A stretch of DNA of 64,000 nucleotides. Source: CAWALV01 sp963782965. GTDB lineage: Bacteria > Actinomycetota > Actinomycetes > Acidothermales > Acidothermaceae. Shown piece by piece: positions 42,798 through 51,017 of this stretch. Position numbers and translations under genes: made by a program. The notes under the pieces were generated by a model that was given only the letters and a program-made list of their open reading frames with translations, made no database searches and had not been told where the DNA came from. The stretch spans positions 62,001 to 126,000 of the forward strand of contig CAWALV010000002.1 of NCBI GenBank assembly GCA_963782965.1, given 5' to 3'. Within the stretch, counting starts at the first letter, position 1. Every line of letters starts with the position of its first letter.

Positions 42798-43979
42798 GTG
42801 AGCATGCGCACCCAGGTCGCCATCGTCGGCGCGGGACCCGCCGGTCTCACGCTCGGACACCTGCTCAACCGCGCCGGCATCGACAACGTGGTCTTGGAGT
42901 CGCGCACCCGGGACTACGTCGAGACGCGGGTGCGGGCCGGCGTCCTCGAAGAGGGGACGACGACGCTGCTGCGGTCGACCGGCGTCGGTGCGCGCCTCGA
43001 CCGCGAGGGGTTGATCCACCACGGGATCGAGCTGCGCTTCGGGGAGGCGGGCCATCGCATCGCGATGACCGACCTGACCGGTCGGTCGATCACCGTCTAC
43101 GGCCAGCAGGAGGTCGTGAAGGACCTCATCGAGGCTCGGCTCGGCGCGGGCGCGCCGCTGTTCTTCGAAGCCGAATGCGCGTCGGTCGACGACATCGCGT
43201 CGGATCGGCCGCGGGTCTGCTTCACGGTCGACGGGCGCCAGGAAACGCTCGAGTGCGACGTCGTCGCCGGCTGCGACGGGTTTCATGGCGTCTGCCGGAG
43301 CGCGATCCCGCCCAGTTCACTGCACGTGTTCGAACGCAGTTACCCGTTCGGCTGGCTCGGCATCCTGGCGGCGGTCGCCCCGTCGACCGACGAACTCATC
43401 TACGCCCGGCACGAGCGCGGGTTCGCCCTGCACAGCCTGCGCTCACCAGACATCAGCCGGCTCTACGTGCAGTGTTCACCGGACGACGAGCTGGACGCGT
43501 GGCCCGACTCGCGGATCTGGGACGAGCTGCATGCCCGGCTCACCGCCGCCGGTTGGGCGTTGCACGAAGGCCCGATCCTGGAGAAGGGCATCACCACGAT
43601 GCGCAGCTTCGTCGCCGAGCCGATGCGTTTCGGCCGGCTCTTCCTGGCCGGCGACGCTGCGCACATCGTGCCGCCCACCGGCGCGAAGGGCCTCAACCTG
43701 GCCATGGCCGACGTCGCGCTGCTTGCCCCGGCGCTGGTCGACTGGTTCCGCACCGGCTCGACGACCGGGCTCGACAGCTATTCGGACGCCGCCCTGCGTC
43801 GCGTGTGGCGTGCGCAGGATTTCTCCAACTTCATGACGGCGCTGCTCCATCGCCACGACGACGAGTTCGAGAACATGCGGCAGCTCTCGCGGCTGCACTA
43901 CGTCGCCACCTCAGCGGCCGCGGCCAGATCGCTCGCCGAGAACTACGTCGGCCTGCCGTTGCCCGGCTTCGAGAGCTAG
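42798..43979 (+). CDS. pobA: 4-hydroxybenzoate 3-monooxygenase
   Basis: A 393-residue FAD monooxygenase making protocatechuate from 4-hydroxybenzoate. Landmarks are the FAD site AIVGAGPAGLTLGHLLNRAG, RVRAGVLEEGT, the DG motif CDVVAGCDGFHGVCR, the substrate-contact region near SYPFGWLGILA, and FLAGDAAHIVPPTGAKGLNL. The length is standard. The GTG at 42798 or ATG at 42804 may start it. It follows the aldehyde dehydrogenase by 15 bases and is co-transcribed, linking aldehyde oxidation to ring hydroxylation. Confidence 0.94.
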   Translation: MSMRTQVAIVGAGPAGLTLGHLLNRAGIDNVVLESRTRDYVETRVRAGVLEEGTTTLLRSTGVGARLDREGLIHHGIELRFGEAGHRIAMTDLTGRSITVYGQQEVVKDLIEARLGAGAPLFFEAECASVDDIASDRPRVCFTVDGRQETLECDVVAGCDGFHGVCRSAIPPSSLHVFERSYPFGWLGILAAVAPSTDELIYARHERGFALHSLRSPDISRLYVQCSPDDELDAWPDSRIWDELHARLTAAGWALHEGPILEKGITTMRSFVAEPMRFGRLFLAGDAAHIVPPTGAKGLNLAMADVALLAPALVDWFRTGSTTGLDSYSDAALRRVWRAQDFSNFMTALLHRHDDEFENMRQLSRLHYVATSAAAARSLAENYVGLPLPGFES

Positions 43980-44004
43980 TCACCGGCTCAGGGCAAGGCC
44001 GTAC

Positions 44005-44613
44005 TCAAAGCAGCTGGTGGGCCGACTCCGTGGTTGCGAAGTGCCGCCACCGTTCGTGCGCCCAGCCTCGCCGATGGACGAGCAGCCAGTAGGTCTCGTG
44101 GCTCAGTAGGACATACAAGCGATCGGCGGCGTCTTCGATGCTGACGCCGTCGGCGAGGCTGCCTTCGAGCTCTGCCACCATCGCGCGCAGGCTGTGCCAG
44201 CGTTGTTCTTCGTGCCGGTCGAGCAACTCACCGACTTCACCCTCGGCCGCTCCGCTGCGCACGATCTCGTACAGCGGGGCGAGCCGCTCGGTGACGTCGG
44301 CGGCAACGTGGACGATGTGCTCGAGCCGGCGCGCGGCCGGCGTGATGGCCGGCAAGCTCTTCACCTGTGGGCGTTCCAGCAGGGAGACGGGTTCGGAGTC
44401 GCCGACGATTTCCAGGTCCATGATTGCGGCGAGCAGGGCGGCCTTGGAACCGAAGATGAAGTAGACGGTTTGATGCGCGACGCCCGCCGCTTTCGCAATC
44501 TCGGCGATGGTCGTGGCGGCGTAGCCACGCGCCAGAAAGAGCTCCTTCGCCGCGGCGCATATCCCGCGCCGGGTCTCCTGCGCCTTCGCCCGCCTCGCTG
44601 TTGACATTGGCAT
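44005..44613 (-). CDS. TetR-family regulator
   Basis: A 202-residue repressor. The N-terminal helix-turn-helix is ICAAAKELFLARGYAATTIA then EIAKAAGVAHQTVYFIFGSK. The C-terminal ligand domain is all-helical and unassigned. It is divergent from the TIGR03086-cupin gene, and a perfect 18-bp palindrome lies in the 77-base gap, so it very likely represses both genes. The ligand may be an aromatic or its degradation product, judging by the neighbours. ATG 44613 or 44607 is the start. Confidence 0.9.
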   Translation of the reverse strand: MPMSTARRAKAQETRRGICAAAKELFLARGYAATTIAEIAKAAGVAHQTVYFIFGSKAALLAAIMDLEIVGDSEPVSLLERPQVKSLPAITPAARRLEHIVHVAADVTERLAPLYEIVRSGAAEGEVGELLDRHEEQRWHSLRAMVAELEGSLADGVSIEDAADRLYVLLSHETYWLLVHRRGWAHERWRHFATTESAHQLL

Positions 44614-44628
44614 ACCGATAGAGTATCA

Positions 44629-44646
44629 ACTAGAGTGCACTCTAGT
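44629..44646. promoter_or_regulatory. perfect 18-bp palindrome, TetR operator
   Basis: ACTAGAGTGCACTCTAGT is an exact palindrome centred between the divergent tetR and cupin genes, 16 bases from the tetR start. Perfect short palindromes in this position are the usual targets of the adjacent TetR protein. Confidence 0.8.
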
Positions 44647-44690
44647 GGTACATCTGGCGTAACCGAAGAGGAGAAGCGAGGGGCGCAACG

Positions 44691-45674
44691 ATGAGCGACT
44701 TTCCGGACCTGCTGGCCCACACCTACGACGCGACCCGCACACCAGTTGCACTTCTCGACGGCCGCCTGCTCGACCGCCCGACCCCGTGTTCGGAGTGGAC
44801 CGTCGGTGACCTGTTCGACCACATTGTCGGCGCCATCGCGATGTTCGGCACCGCTGCCGGCGCGCCGCCGTTCTCGCCCGAGACGGGCGCGTCACCGCTG
44901 GAGCGATACGACTCGGCGGTACGGCGGAACCTCGCGGCCTGGTCGGCGTTCACCGATCACAGCGCCACATTGACGTTGCCCTTCGGCGATTTCCCGGCCG
45001 AGCTCGTCGTCGCAATGAACCAGCTGGATTCCTTGGTGCACGGATGGGACCTCGCGGCAGCTCTCGGTGTGCCGGCCGCGCTGCCGGACGACCTGGCCGA
45101 TCGGGCAATGCAGACCGCGCGCGTGCGAGTGCCGCACTCGCGCGGCCACGCGTTCGGGCCGGAGGTCGCGACCGACGCTTCCGACATCGCTTCGCGGCTG
45201 CTTGCGTTCACGGGCCGTGACCCAGCCGCCTGGACCGGTGCGATCTGGGTTGCCGGCTCGCTCGTCACGATCAAGCCGACGTCCGGTGACGGCAGTGTCG
45301 CCTCCGCCGTCGAAATCTGGGAGCGCGAAGGCTCGGGGCCGCCCCGGCACGTTCATGCTGAGCACGACGAAATCTGGTACGTGCTGCAGGGCCGGTTCCG
45401 GTTCGCCGTCGGCGACGACGAGTTCGTGGCAACCGCGGGTGACGTCGTCGTGGGGCCGCACGGCGTGCCGCACACCTTCTGCGCCGAAACACCGAATGCG
45501 CGAGTGCTCGACATCCACCAGCCCGGCGGCTTCGAGCGGTTCTTTGTCCAGGCCGGAATGCCGGCCGCTGCGCTCGTACCCCCGCCGCCGGTTTCAGCGA
45601 CGGCTCCCGCACAGTTGCGCGCCACCATCGAGGAGTTCGGGGCGAGAGTCGTCGGCCCCCCGCTTCGCTCGTAA
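44691..45674 (+). CDS. TIGR03086 (DinB-like) domain fused to a cupin
   Basis: A 327-residue fusion. Residues 1-190 form an actinobacterial TIGR03086/mycothiol-maleylpyruvate isomerase-like bundle with metal-type His residues (PTPCSEWTVGDLFDHIVGAI, LDSLVHGWDLAAALGVP). Residues 200-325 are a cupin with PRHVHAEHDEIWYVLQGRF (metal-binding His-x-His...Glu) and GPHGVPHTFCAE (second His). Cupins of this type act as dioxygenases or isomerases, and the bundle can bind metal and thiol cofactor. The combined activity is unknown. Controlled by the divergent TetR. Placed between PobA and the Liv transporter, it may act on an aromatic intermediate. The ATG follows GAGGGG. Confidence 0.78.
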   Translation: MSDFPDLLAHTYDATRTPVALLDGRLLDRPTPCSEWTVGDLFDHIVGAIAMFGTAAGAPPFSPETGASPLERYDSAVRRNLAAWSAFTDHSATLTLPFGDFPAELVVAMNQLDSLVHGWDLAAALGVPAALPDDLADRAMQTARVRVPHSRGHAFGPEVATDASDIASRLLAFTGRDPAAWTGAIWVAGSLVTIKPTSGDGSVASAVEIWEREGSGPPRHVHAEHDEIWYVLQGRFRFAVGDDEFVATAGDVVVGPHGVPHTFCAETPNARVLDIHQPGGFERFFVQAGMPAAALVPPPPVSATAPAQLRATIEEFGARVVGPPLRS

Positions 45675-46039
45675 CCCCACAGGCGCCTGCGCCAGTCAGG
45701 CTCCAAGCGGGGCCGCTTCACCCAACGCGACTTCGCGATCGGCGGGTCGCGCAGTAAGCCGCCGTCGCCTCGTATGCCGCCCACTCGGGCCGACCAGACC
45801 GGGCCGCGCCCGCCAGCCGTGCTCGCGCCGGTCCCCTTTGTTCGGATTCCCGAACCCGGGAAGCGGTCGCGGAAGCCCGCCCGAGACCAGATCGATGCCG
45901 TCGCGCAGCGCGGAATCCTTGACACGCGCGGCTGGGAGCGTTGAGAGTGTCTATTCAACATGCGGACACCCCTTCGCATAGCGAACACTCGCGTTCGGTC
46001 CCGAAACTCCGACGGCACCACAGGGACAGGAGTCAAGCC
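45675..46039. other. 365-bp regulatory stretch before livK
   Basis: No gene seen. It holds a small hairpin after the cupin gene (AAGCGG/CCGCTT, 45705-45718) and an inverted repeat TTCCCG-N4-CGGGAA at 45847-45862. A good -35 hexamer TTGACA lies at 45919-45924, with a weak -10 about 17 bases later. Two more short inverted repeats close to livK are CGAAC-N6-GTTCG (45982-45997) and TTCGGTCCCGAA (45994-46005). The last ones use the same GTTC/GAAC half-sites as the pca region. Confidence 0.5.
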
Positions 46040-47395
46040 ATGACAGGCGACACCCCCGACGACACCACCGGCAGCGGCGTCGCTGCGGGTGACCATCTGA
46101 TTTCGCGGCGAGCGCTGCTCCGCGGCATGGGTGCCGGAGCCACACTGCTCGGTACCAGCTGGGCGCTCGACGCGTGCTCCAGCGGCCTCAAGGGAAACTC
46201 CGGCGGCTCCGGCAACAAGACCATCACCATCGGTTTCGTGAGCCCGTTGACCGGTCCGCTCGCCGGCTTCTCGGTCTCCGACAACTACATCGTCGACACG
46301 GTCCGCAAGACCTCGGCCTTCAGCAAGGGCATCAAGTCCGGCGGCAAGACCTACCCCGTCAACATCATCGTGAAGGACAGCCAGTCCGACCCGAACATCG
46401 CCTCGCAGGTCGCCAAGGAGCTCATCACGAGCAACAAGGTCGACATGATCGTGGTCACCTCGACCCCGGAGGTTACGAACCCGGTCGCGTCGGTTTGTGA
46501 ATCCCAAGGCATCCCCTGCGTGTCGACCGTCGTCCCGTGGGAGTCGTGGTACTTCGGTCGCGGCGCGAAGCAGGGCACGACCTTCACCTACACGACGATG
46601 TTCTTCTTCGGCCTCAAGGAGTTCGGGGAGACGTTCATCCCGATGTGGGACCGCATCCCGAACGACAAGAAGGTCGCGGAGATGTTCCCGAACGACGCCG
46701 ACGGGCAGGCGTTCCGCAACGGCTGGCCACCGCTCTTGCAGCCCGCGGGCTACACCGGAGTCGACGGTGGCGCTTACGCCGATGGCACGACCGACTACAC
46801 GGCGATGATCACCAAGTTCAAGAACGAGCAGTGCGACATCTACCTCAACGGGCCGTTCCCGCCGGACTTCAACGTCTTCTGGAAGCAGGCCGCCCAGCAG
46901 GGCTACAAGCCGAAGCTGGCCACGGTGGCGAAGGTGTTGCTCTTCCCGGCGGACGTCGTCGCGCTCGGCGACCTCGTGATCAACATCGCCACCGACGCGT
47001 GGTGGGCGCCGACGATGCCCTACAAGAGCTCGATCGACGGCACGACCGCCCAGCAGCTCGCCGACAACTTCACGCAAGCAACCGGCAAGCAGTGGGTGCA
47101 GTCGCTCGGCAGCACCTACTCGCTGTTCGAGGTGGCCAACAACGCGTTCAGCGCGGCTTCCGACCCCCACGACCACAAGGACGTCGCCGACAAACTCCGC
47201 AACATGAGCTACAGCGGCATGTGCGGCCCGCTCAACTTCGGCGGGGGCCCGGTGCCCGGCGTCGGAATCATGAAGCCGGTCGGCGTCCAGTGGAAGAAGG
47301 GGACAGGCAAGTTCCCCTACGAGCTCGCGATCGTCGACAACTCCGCGAACCCCGACGTCAAGGTGACCGGCGATCTGCTGCCGACCAACCCCTGA
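46040..47395 (+). CDS. livK: ABC transporter substrate-binding lipoprotein (Liv/aromatic acid type)
   Basis: A 451-residue type I periplasmic-binding-fold protein. The export signal is a twin-arginine lipoprotein type: SRRALLRGMGAGATLLGTSW, then a lipobox ending ALDAC. The mature part begins with ITIGFVSPLTGPLAGFSVSD, the typical branched-chain/aromatic amide binding start, and continues with IASQVAKELITSNKVDMIVV. Within this aromatic cluster the ligand is probably an aromatic acid rather than leucine, but this is inferred from position. ATG 46040 follows ACAGGAG. First gene of the livKGFHM-MFS chain. Confidence 0.88.
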   Translation: MTGDTPDDTTGSGVAAGDHLISRRALLRGMGAGATLLGTSWALDACSSGLKGNSGGSGNKTITIGFVSPLTGPLAGFSVSDNYIVDTVRKTSAFSKGIKSGGKTYPVNIIVKDSQSDPNIASQVAKELITSNKVDMIVVTSTPEVTNPVASVCESQGIPCVSTVVPWESWYFGRGAKQGTTFTYTTMFFFGLKEFGETFIPMWDRIPNDKKVAEMFPNDADGQAFRNGWPPLLQPAGYTGVDGGAYADGTTDYTAMITKFKNEQCDIYLNGPFPPDFNVFWKQAAQQGYKPKLATVAKVLLFPADVVALGDLVINIATDAWWAPTMPYKSSIDGTTAQQLADNFTQATGKQWVQSLGSTYSLFEVANNAFSAASDPHDHKDVADKLRNMSYSGMCGPLNFGGGPVPGVGIMKPVGVQWKKGTGKFPYELAIVDNSANPDVKVTGDLLPTNP

Positions 47396-47407
47396 TCCAA
47401 CGCGCTG

Positions 47408-48214
47408 ATGACGAACGCCGCCCTGGTACAACTCGACGCCGTCAGCAAACGGTTCGGACAAGTCGTCGTTGCAGACGCTCTGTCGTTCAGCGTCGACACC
47501 GGAGCGACCCTGGGAATCGTCGGGCCGAACGGCGCAGGCAAGACCTCGCTGTTCGGCATGATCTCCGGCGACCTACCGGTCGACTCCGGCGACATCCGGT
47601 TCGACGGCCGCTCGATGGTCGGAATCGGCACAGCGGAACGCTGTCGGCTGGGCATCAGCCGCACGTTCCAGGTGCCACGACCGTTCGACGGCATGACCGT
47701 TTTCGAGAACGTGCTCGTCGCGGCCCACCAGGGCGGCGGGCTGCGACGAGCCGCTGCTGTCGATGCCGCCCTGAAGGCATTGGAACAGACCGGGCTGGCC
47801 GACCGCGCCAACACGATGGCCGGCCAGCTCGGGCTGCTCTCCCGCAAGCGCCTCGAAGTCGCCCGCGCGCTGTCGACGCAACCCCGGCTGCTTCTTCTCG
47901 ACGAGGTCGCGGGTGGCTTGACCGACCCCGAAGTCGCCGAGCTCGTGGCAATCGTGCGCCGGATCAACGCGCAGGGGATTGCCGTCGTCTGGATCGAACA
48001 CGTCGTGCGTGCCCTGCTTTCGACTGTCGACCGGCTCATCTGCCTCGCGCTAGGAAGGCTCATCGCCGACGGCGACCCGCGCGAGGTCCTCGGCCGCCAG
48101 GAAGTCAAGGAGCTCTTCCTCGGCACCGAATCGGCGATCGCCGGCAACCAAGCACCACCGGTCACGAGCCGGCACGCAGCGCCCACGCACGACCCCGTCG
48201 GCGGTAACCCGTGA
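47408..48214 (+). CDS. livG: Liv-type ABC transporter ATPase G
   Basis: A 268-residue nucleotide-binding subunit. Walker A is GPNGAGKTSLF, Walker B is LLLLDEVAGGL, and the H-loop His is in WIEHVVRALL. RCRLGISRTFQVPRPFDGMT is the LivG-type insertion. The ABC signature is unusual: LGLLSRKRLEVARAL stands where LSYGQQRRLEIARAL is normal, and the aspartate-glutamate-proline after Walker B is DEV. Variants of this kind occur in some Liv-family ATPases. It partners with LivF, whose GTG overlaps its stop. Confidence 0.88.
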   Translation: MTNAALVQLDAVSKRFGQVVVADALSFSVDTGATLGIVGPNGAGKTSLFGMISGDLPVDSGDIRFDGRSMVGIGTAERCRLGISRTFQVPRPFDGMTVFENVLVAAHQGGGLRRAAAVDAALKALEQTGLADRANTMAGQLGLLSRKRLEVARALSTQPRLLLLDEVAGGLTDPEVAELVAIVRRINAQGIAVVWIEHVVRALLSTVDRLICLALGRLIADGDPREVLGRQEVKELFLGTESAIAGNQAPPVTSRHAAPTHDPVGGNP

Positions 48215-48948
48215 ACTCGACCGAACCGATCCTCGTCGCCGACAAGCTGACCATCCGCCACGGGCAGCTCACCGCCGTCCACGACGTGAGCCTCGCCGTC
48301 GCACCCGGTGAGCTGCTCGCCGTCGTCGGTGCCAACGGCGCGGGGAAGTCGACGCTGTTACGCACGCTGGCCGGTCTGCACAAGCCTGCGTCCGGCACGA
48401 TCACGCTGGCCGGTGAAGACATCACCCGCCTTTCGACCGACCGCCGAGTGCGGCGCGGTATCGCCCTGGTGCCCGAGGGTCGCCGGCTCTTCCTCTCGAT
48501 GACGGTGGAGGAGAACCTCCAGGTGGGGGCGGCCGGCGGCCGCTCCGGCAGCTGGACGCCGGACCGGGTGTTCGAGCTCTTCCCCTGGATGCGCGCGCGC
48601 TACAAGGAGCAGACCGCCCACCTGTCGGGCGGTGAGCAGCAGGTCGTCGCGATCGGCCGCGCACTCGTCGGCAACCCGCGGGTGCTGCTGCTCGACGAGA
48701 TCTCCCTCGGGCTCGCACCGGTCGTCGTCAAGCGCATCTACGAGACGGTGCCCGCACTCCTCGAGACCGACATGGCCGTGCTCGTCGTCGAGCAGGACGT
48801 CGCACAGGCGCTTCGCGTTGCGAGCCGCTTCCAGTGCCTACTCGAAGGCCGGACGACGCTCGAGGGCAAGCCGAGCGACTACACCACCGAACAGGTTGAG
48901 GCGGCGTACTTCGGGTTGGGATCGGCGGTGGCGTCATGGTCTGGGTGA
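48211..48948 (+). CDS. livF: Liv-type ABC transporter ATPase F
   Basis: A 245-residue nucleotide-binding subunit with all standard motifs: Walker A GANGAGKSTLL, Q-loop region LVPEGRRLFLSMTVEENL, signature LSGGEQQVVAIGRAL, Walker B VLLLDEISLGLAP, and VLVVEQDVAQALRV. The GTG start overlaps the livG stop in GTGA, and the stop overlaps the livH start by 13 bases, so translation is coupled. Confidence 0.92.
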   Translation: MNSTEPILVADKLTIRHGQLTAVHDVSLAVAPGELLAVVGANGAGKSTLLRTLAGLHKPASGTITLAGEDITRLSTDRRVRRGIALVPEGRRLFLSMTVEENLQVGAAGGRSGSWTPDRVFELFPWMRARYKEQTAHLSGGEQQVVAIGRALVGNPRVLLLDEISLGLAPVVVKRIYETVPALLETDMAVLVVEQDVAQALRVASRFQCLLEGRTTLEGKPSDYTTEQVEAAYFGLGSAVASWSG

Positions 48949-49806
48949 ACGCGACCGTCCAAGGGCTGATGCTGGGCGGTCTGTTCGCGCTGTTCGCCTG
49001 CGGCCTGTCGCTACTGTTCGGCGTCGTCGGCGTGATCAACCTCGCGCACGGCGACCTCGCGATCCTCGGCGCGTACGTCGCGGTCGCGATCCTGCCGAGC
49101 GTGCACACGAACGCACTGTGGGCGCTGCTCTTCGTGCCACCGATCTTCGCGCTGTTCGGCTACGGCGCACAGCGGACGGTCCTCCAGCGCAGCCTCGACA
49201 CCGGGCCGCTGACGACGCTGCTCGTGACGTTCGGCCTTTCCGTCGTCATCCAGAACGCTCTGCTCGAGGGGTTCTCGGCCGACAGCCACTCCCTCAGCAT
49301 CGGGGCGCTCGCCACGAACGCGTTCCATCCTGCCCACGGCGTCGTCGTCCCCTACCTGCGGCTCGGCATCCTCCTCACCGCCGTCGTCGTGCTCGGCTCG
49401 GTGCAGCTACTGCTCGCGCGCACCTCGATCGGTCGCCAGAATCCGTGCGGTGTCCGACGACGCCGAAGCGGCGTCCGTCGCGGGCGTGAACACCCGCCAC
49501 GTCACCGGCATCGCCGCGGGTATCGCGTTCGTCACCGTGGCGCTCGCCGGTCTCGCGTTCGGCATGTACGCCCAGTTCGCCCCGACGACGGGCAGTACCT
49601 GGCTGCTGTACGCGTTCGAGGCCGTCATCGTGGGCGGGCTCGGCTCGCTGTGGGGCACCCTCGCCGGCGGTTGCATGCTCGGCCTCGCGCAGACGATCGG
49701 CGCGCAGGTCAGTCCGACCGGCGGCGCACTCGCCGTCCAGCTCGTGTTCCTCGCGATGCTTGCCGTGCGACCCAACGGTCTCTTCCCGGCGCGGGCAACG
49801 GCATGA
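48936..49806 (+). pseudogene. livH: Liv-type ABC permease H, broken by a +1 frameshift
   Basis: From ATG 48936 the frame encodes the LivH permease pattern: MVWVNATVQGLMLGGLFALF, FGVVGVINLAHGDLAILGAY, then TVLQRSLDTGPLTTLLVTFG and LLLARTSIGR. At this point one extra base shifts the frame. The family match resumes in the next frame as IRAVSDDAEAASVAGVNTRH and continues through YAFEAVIVGGLGSLWGTLAG to PNGLFPARATA with a stop at 49804-49806. The insertion lies within 49436-49441 (871 nt is 3x290+1). The corrected protein would be about 289 residues, normal for LivH. The stop overlaps the livM ATG in ATGA, so the operon architecture is intact, which favours a sequence error. Confidence 0.88.
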
Positions 49807-51017
49807 CACAGGCACCGGTCGCAGCACCGCCGCGGCCGCCGCGGCCGCCGGAGGCGCGGATCCGGCGCTCGACGCGCACGTCGCGGCTGGCCCTCGTCGG
49901 GCTGGCGGCTGCCTGCGGAATCCTGGGGTACCTGCCCTACGGCGTCGGGCAGGCCACCACCAGCCTGCTCGTCGACTTCTTCATCTTGATGACACTCGGC
50001 GTCACGTGGAACATGCTCGCCGGTTACGCCGGGCTGGTGTCGGTGGGCCAGCAGGCCTACATCGGGCTGGGTGCATACGGGGTGCTGTGGCTCGCCCAGC
50101 ACGGGATCGAACCGTTCGTCGCGCTTCCTATCGCGGCGGTGTTCTGCGCGGTCGCCTCGGCACCCATCTCGTGGCTGGTGTTCCGGCTGCGCGGCGGCTA
50201 CTTCGCCATCGGCACCTGGGCCGTTGCCGACGTCTTGTTCCTGCTCACCATCCGAGACTCTGCACTCGGCGGCGGCACCGGCACCAACGTGCCTGGCCTG
50301 AACGGTTTCGATCCCACCGTGCTCGGTGCCTACACCTACTGGGCCACGCTCGTCGTCGCGATCATCGCGCTCCTCGGCGGCTATTTCCTGCTGCGCAGCC
50401 GGGTCGGGCTGGCGCTGACGGCTGTCCGCGACAACGAAGGCGCGGCGCGTGCCGTCGGCGTGCGGGTGGACGGCGCGAAGCGGGCCGTCTACTTCGCGGC
50501 CGCCCTCGGCGCAGGCGCAGCGGGCGGCCTGCTCGCCATCAGCCAGCTCAACGTGCAGGCACAGAGCGTCTACGGCGTGCAGTGGTCGGCGTACATGATC
50601 TTCGTCGTCCTGATCGGTGGGATCGGCACGCTCGAAGGCCCGATCCTGGGCACCATCGTCTTCTTCGTGCTCCAACGCACCCTGGCCGACTACGGCGGGT
50701 GGTACCTCATCATCCTCGGTTCCATCGCGGTGCTGATGGCCATGTTCATGCGGCAGGGGCTGTGGGGCATCGCCGCTCGCTTCGGGGTCAGGCTGTTCCC
50801 CGTCGGCTATCACGTGACGAACGAGAAGGCCGATCCCGCCCGTACCGATCCCGCCCGGGCTGAGGTCACCGGGACTGGGGTCACCGGGACTGGGGTCACC
50901 GGGACTGAGGTCACCGGGACTGGGGCCGTGCCCACCGATGCCCTGCGAACCGACGTACCGCCCGAGCCGACGGGTCCGGAGCCTGCGCCGCCGGTGCCCC
51001 CGGCGCGCGGCGAATGA
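49803..51017 (+). CDS. livM: Liv-type ABC permease M with repetitive C-terminal tail
   Basis: A 404-residue permease, second channel subunit of the importer. It has the LivM pattern (TLGVTWNMLAGYAGLVSVGQ, AYIGLGAYGVLWL, LRGGYFAIGTWAVADVLFLL, SRVGLALTAVRDNEGAARAV and VLIGGIGTLEGPILGTIVFF). After the last helix comes a hydrophilic tail of about 60 residues with four Val-Thr-Gly-Thr pentapeptide repeats coded by 15-bp tandem copies, then a Pro-rich end. Such a tail is not usual for the family. The ATG overlaps the livH stop, and the stop overlaps the MFS start. Confidence 0.9.
   Translation: MTQAPVAAPPRPPRPPEARIRRSTRTSRLALVGLAAACGILGYLPYGVGQATTSLLVDFFILMTLGVTWNMLAGYAGLVSVGQQAYIGLGAYGVLWLAQHGIEPFVALPIAAVFCAVASAPISWLVFRLRGGYFAIGTWAVADVLFLLTIRDSALGGGTGTNVPGLNGFDPTVLGAYTYWATLVVAIIALLGGYFLLRSRVGLALTAVRDNEGAARAVGVRVDGAKRAVYFAAALGAGAAGGLLAISQLNVQAQSVYGVQWSAYMIFVVLIGGIGTLEGPILGTIVFFVLQRTLADYGGWYLIILGSIAVLMAMFMRQGLWGIAARFGVRLFPVGYHVTNEKADPARTDPARAEVTGTGVTGTGVTGTEVTGTGAVPTDALRTDVPPEPTGPEPAPPVPPARGE
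50862..50921 (+). repeat. four 15-bp tandem copies inside livM
   Basis: Copies of GAGGTCACCGGGACT or GGGGTCACCGGGACT lie at 50862-50876, 50877-50891, 50892-50906 and 50907-50921. The unit is a multiple of three, so copy-number change would keep the frame and only alter tail length. Confidence 0.92.

Noticed and set aside
41139..43286. A 715-codon open frame on the minus strand
   Set aside because: It is antisense to the aldehyde dehydrogenase and pobA genes, is Arg/Asp/Glu rich with no family pattern, and arises from third-position GC bias.
45353..47461. A 702-codon minus-strand frame
   Set aside because: Antisense to livK and the cupin gene, Arg/Val/Gly rich, no motif; livK opposite has clear family features.
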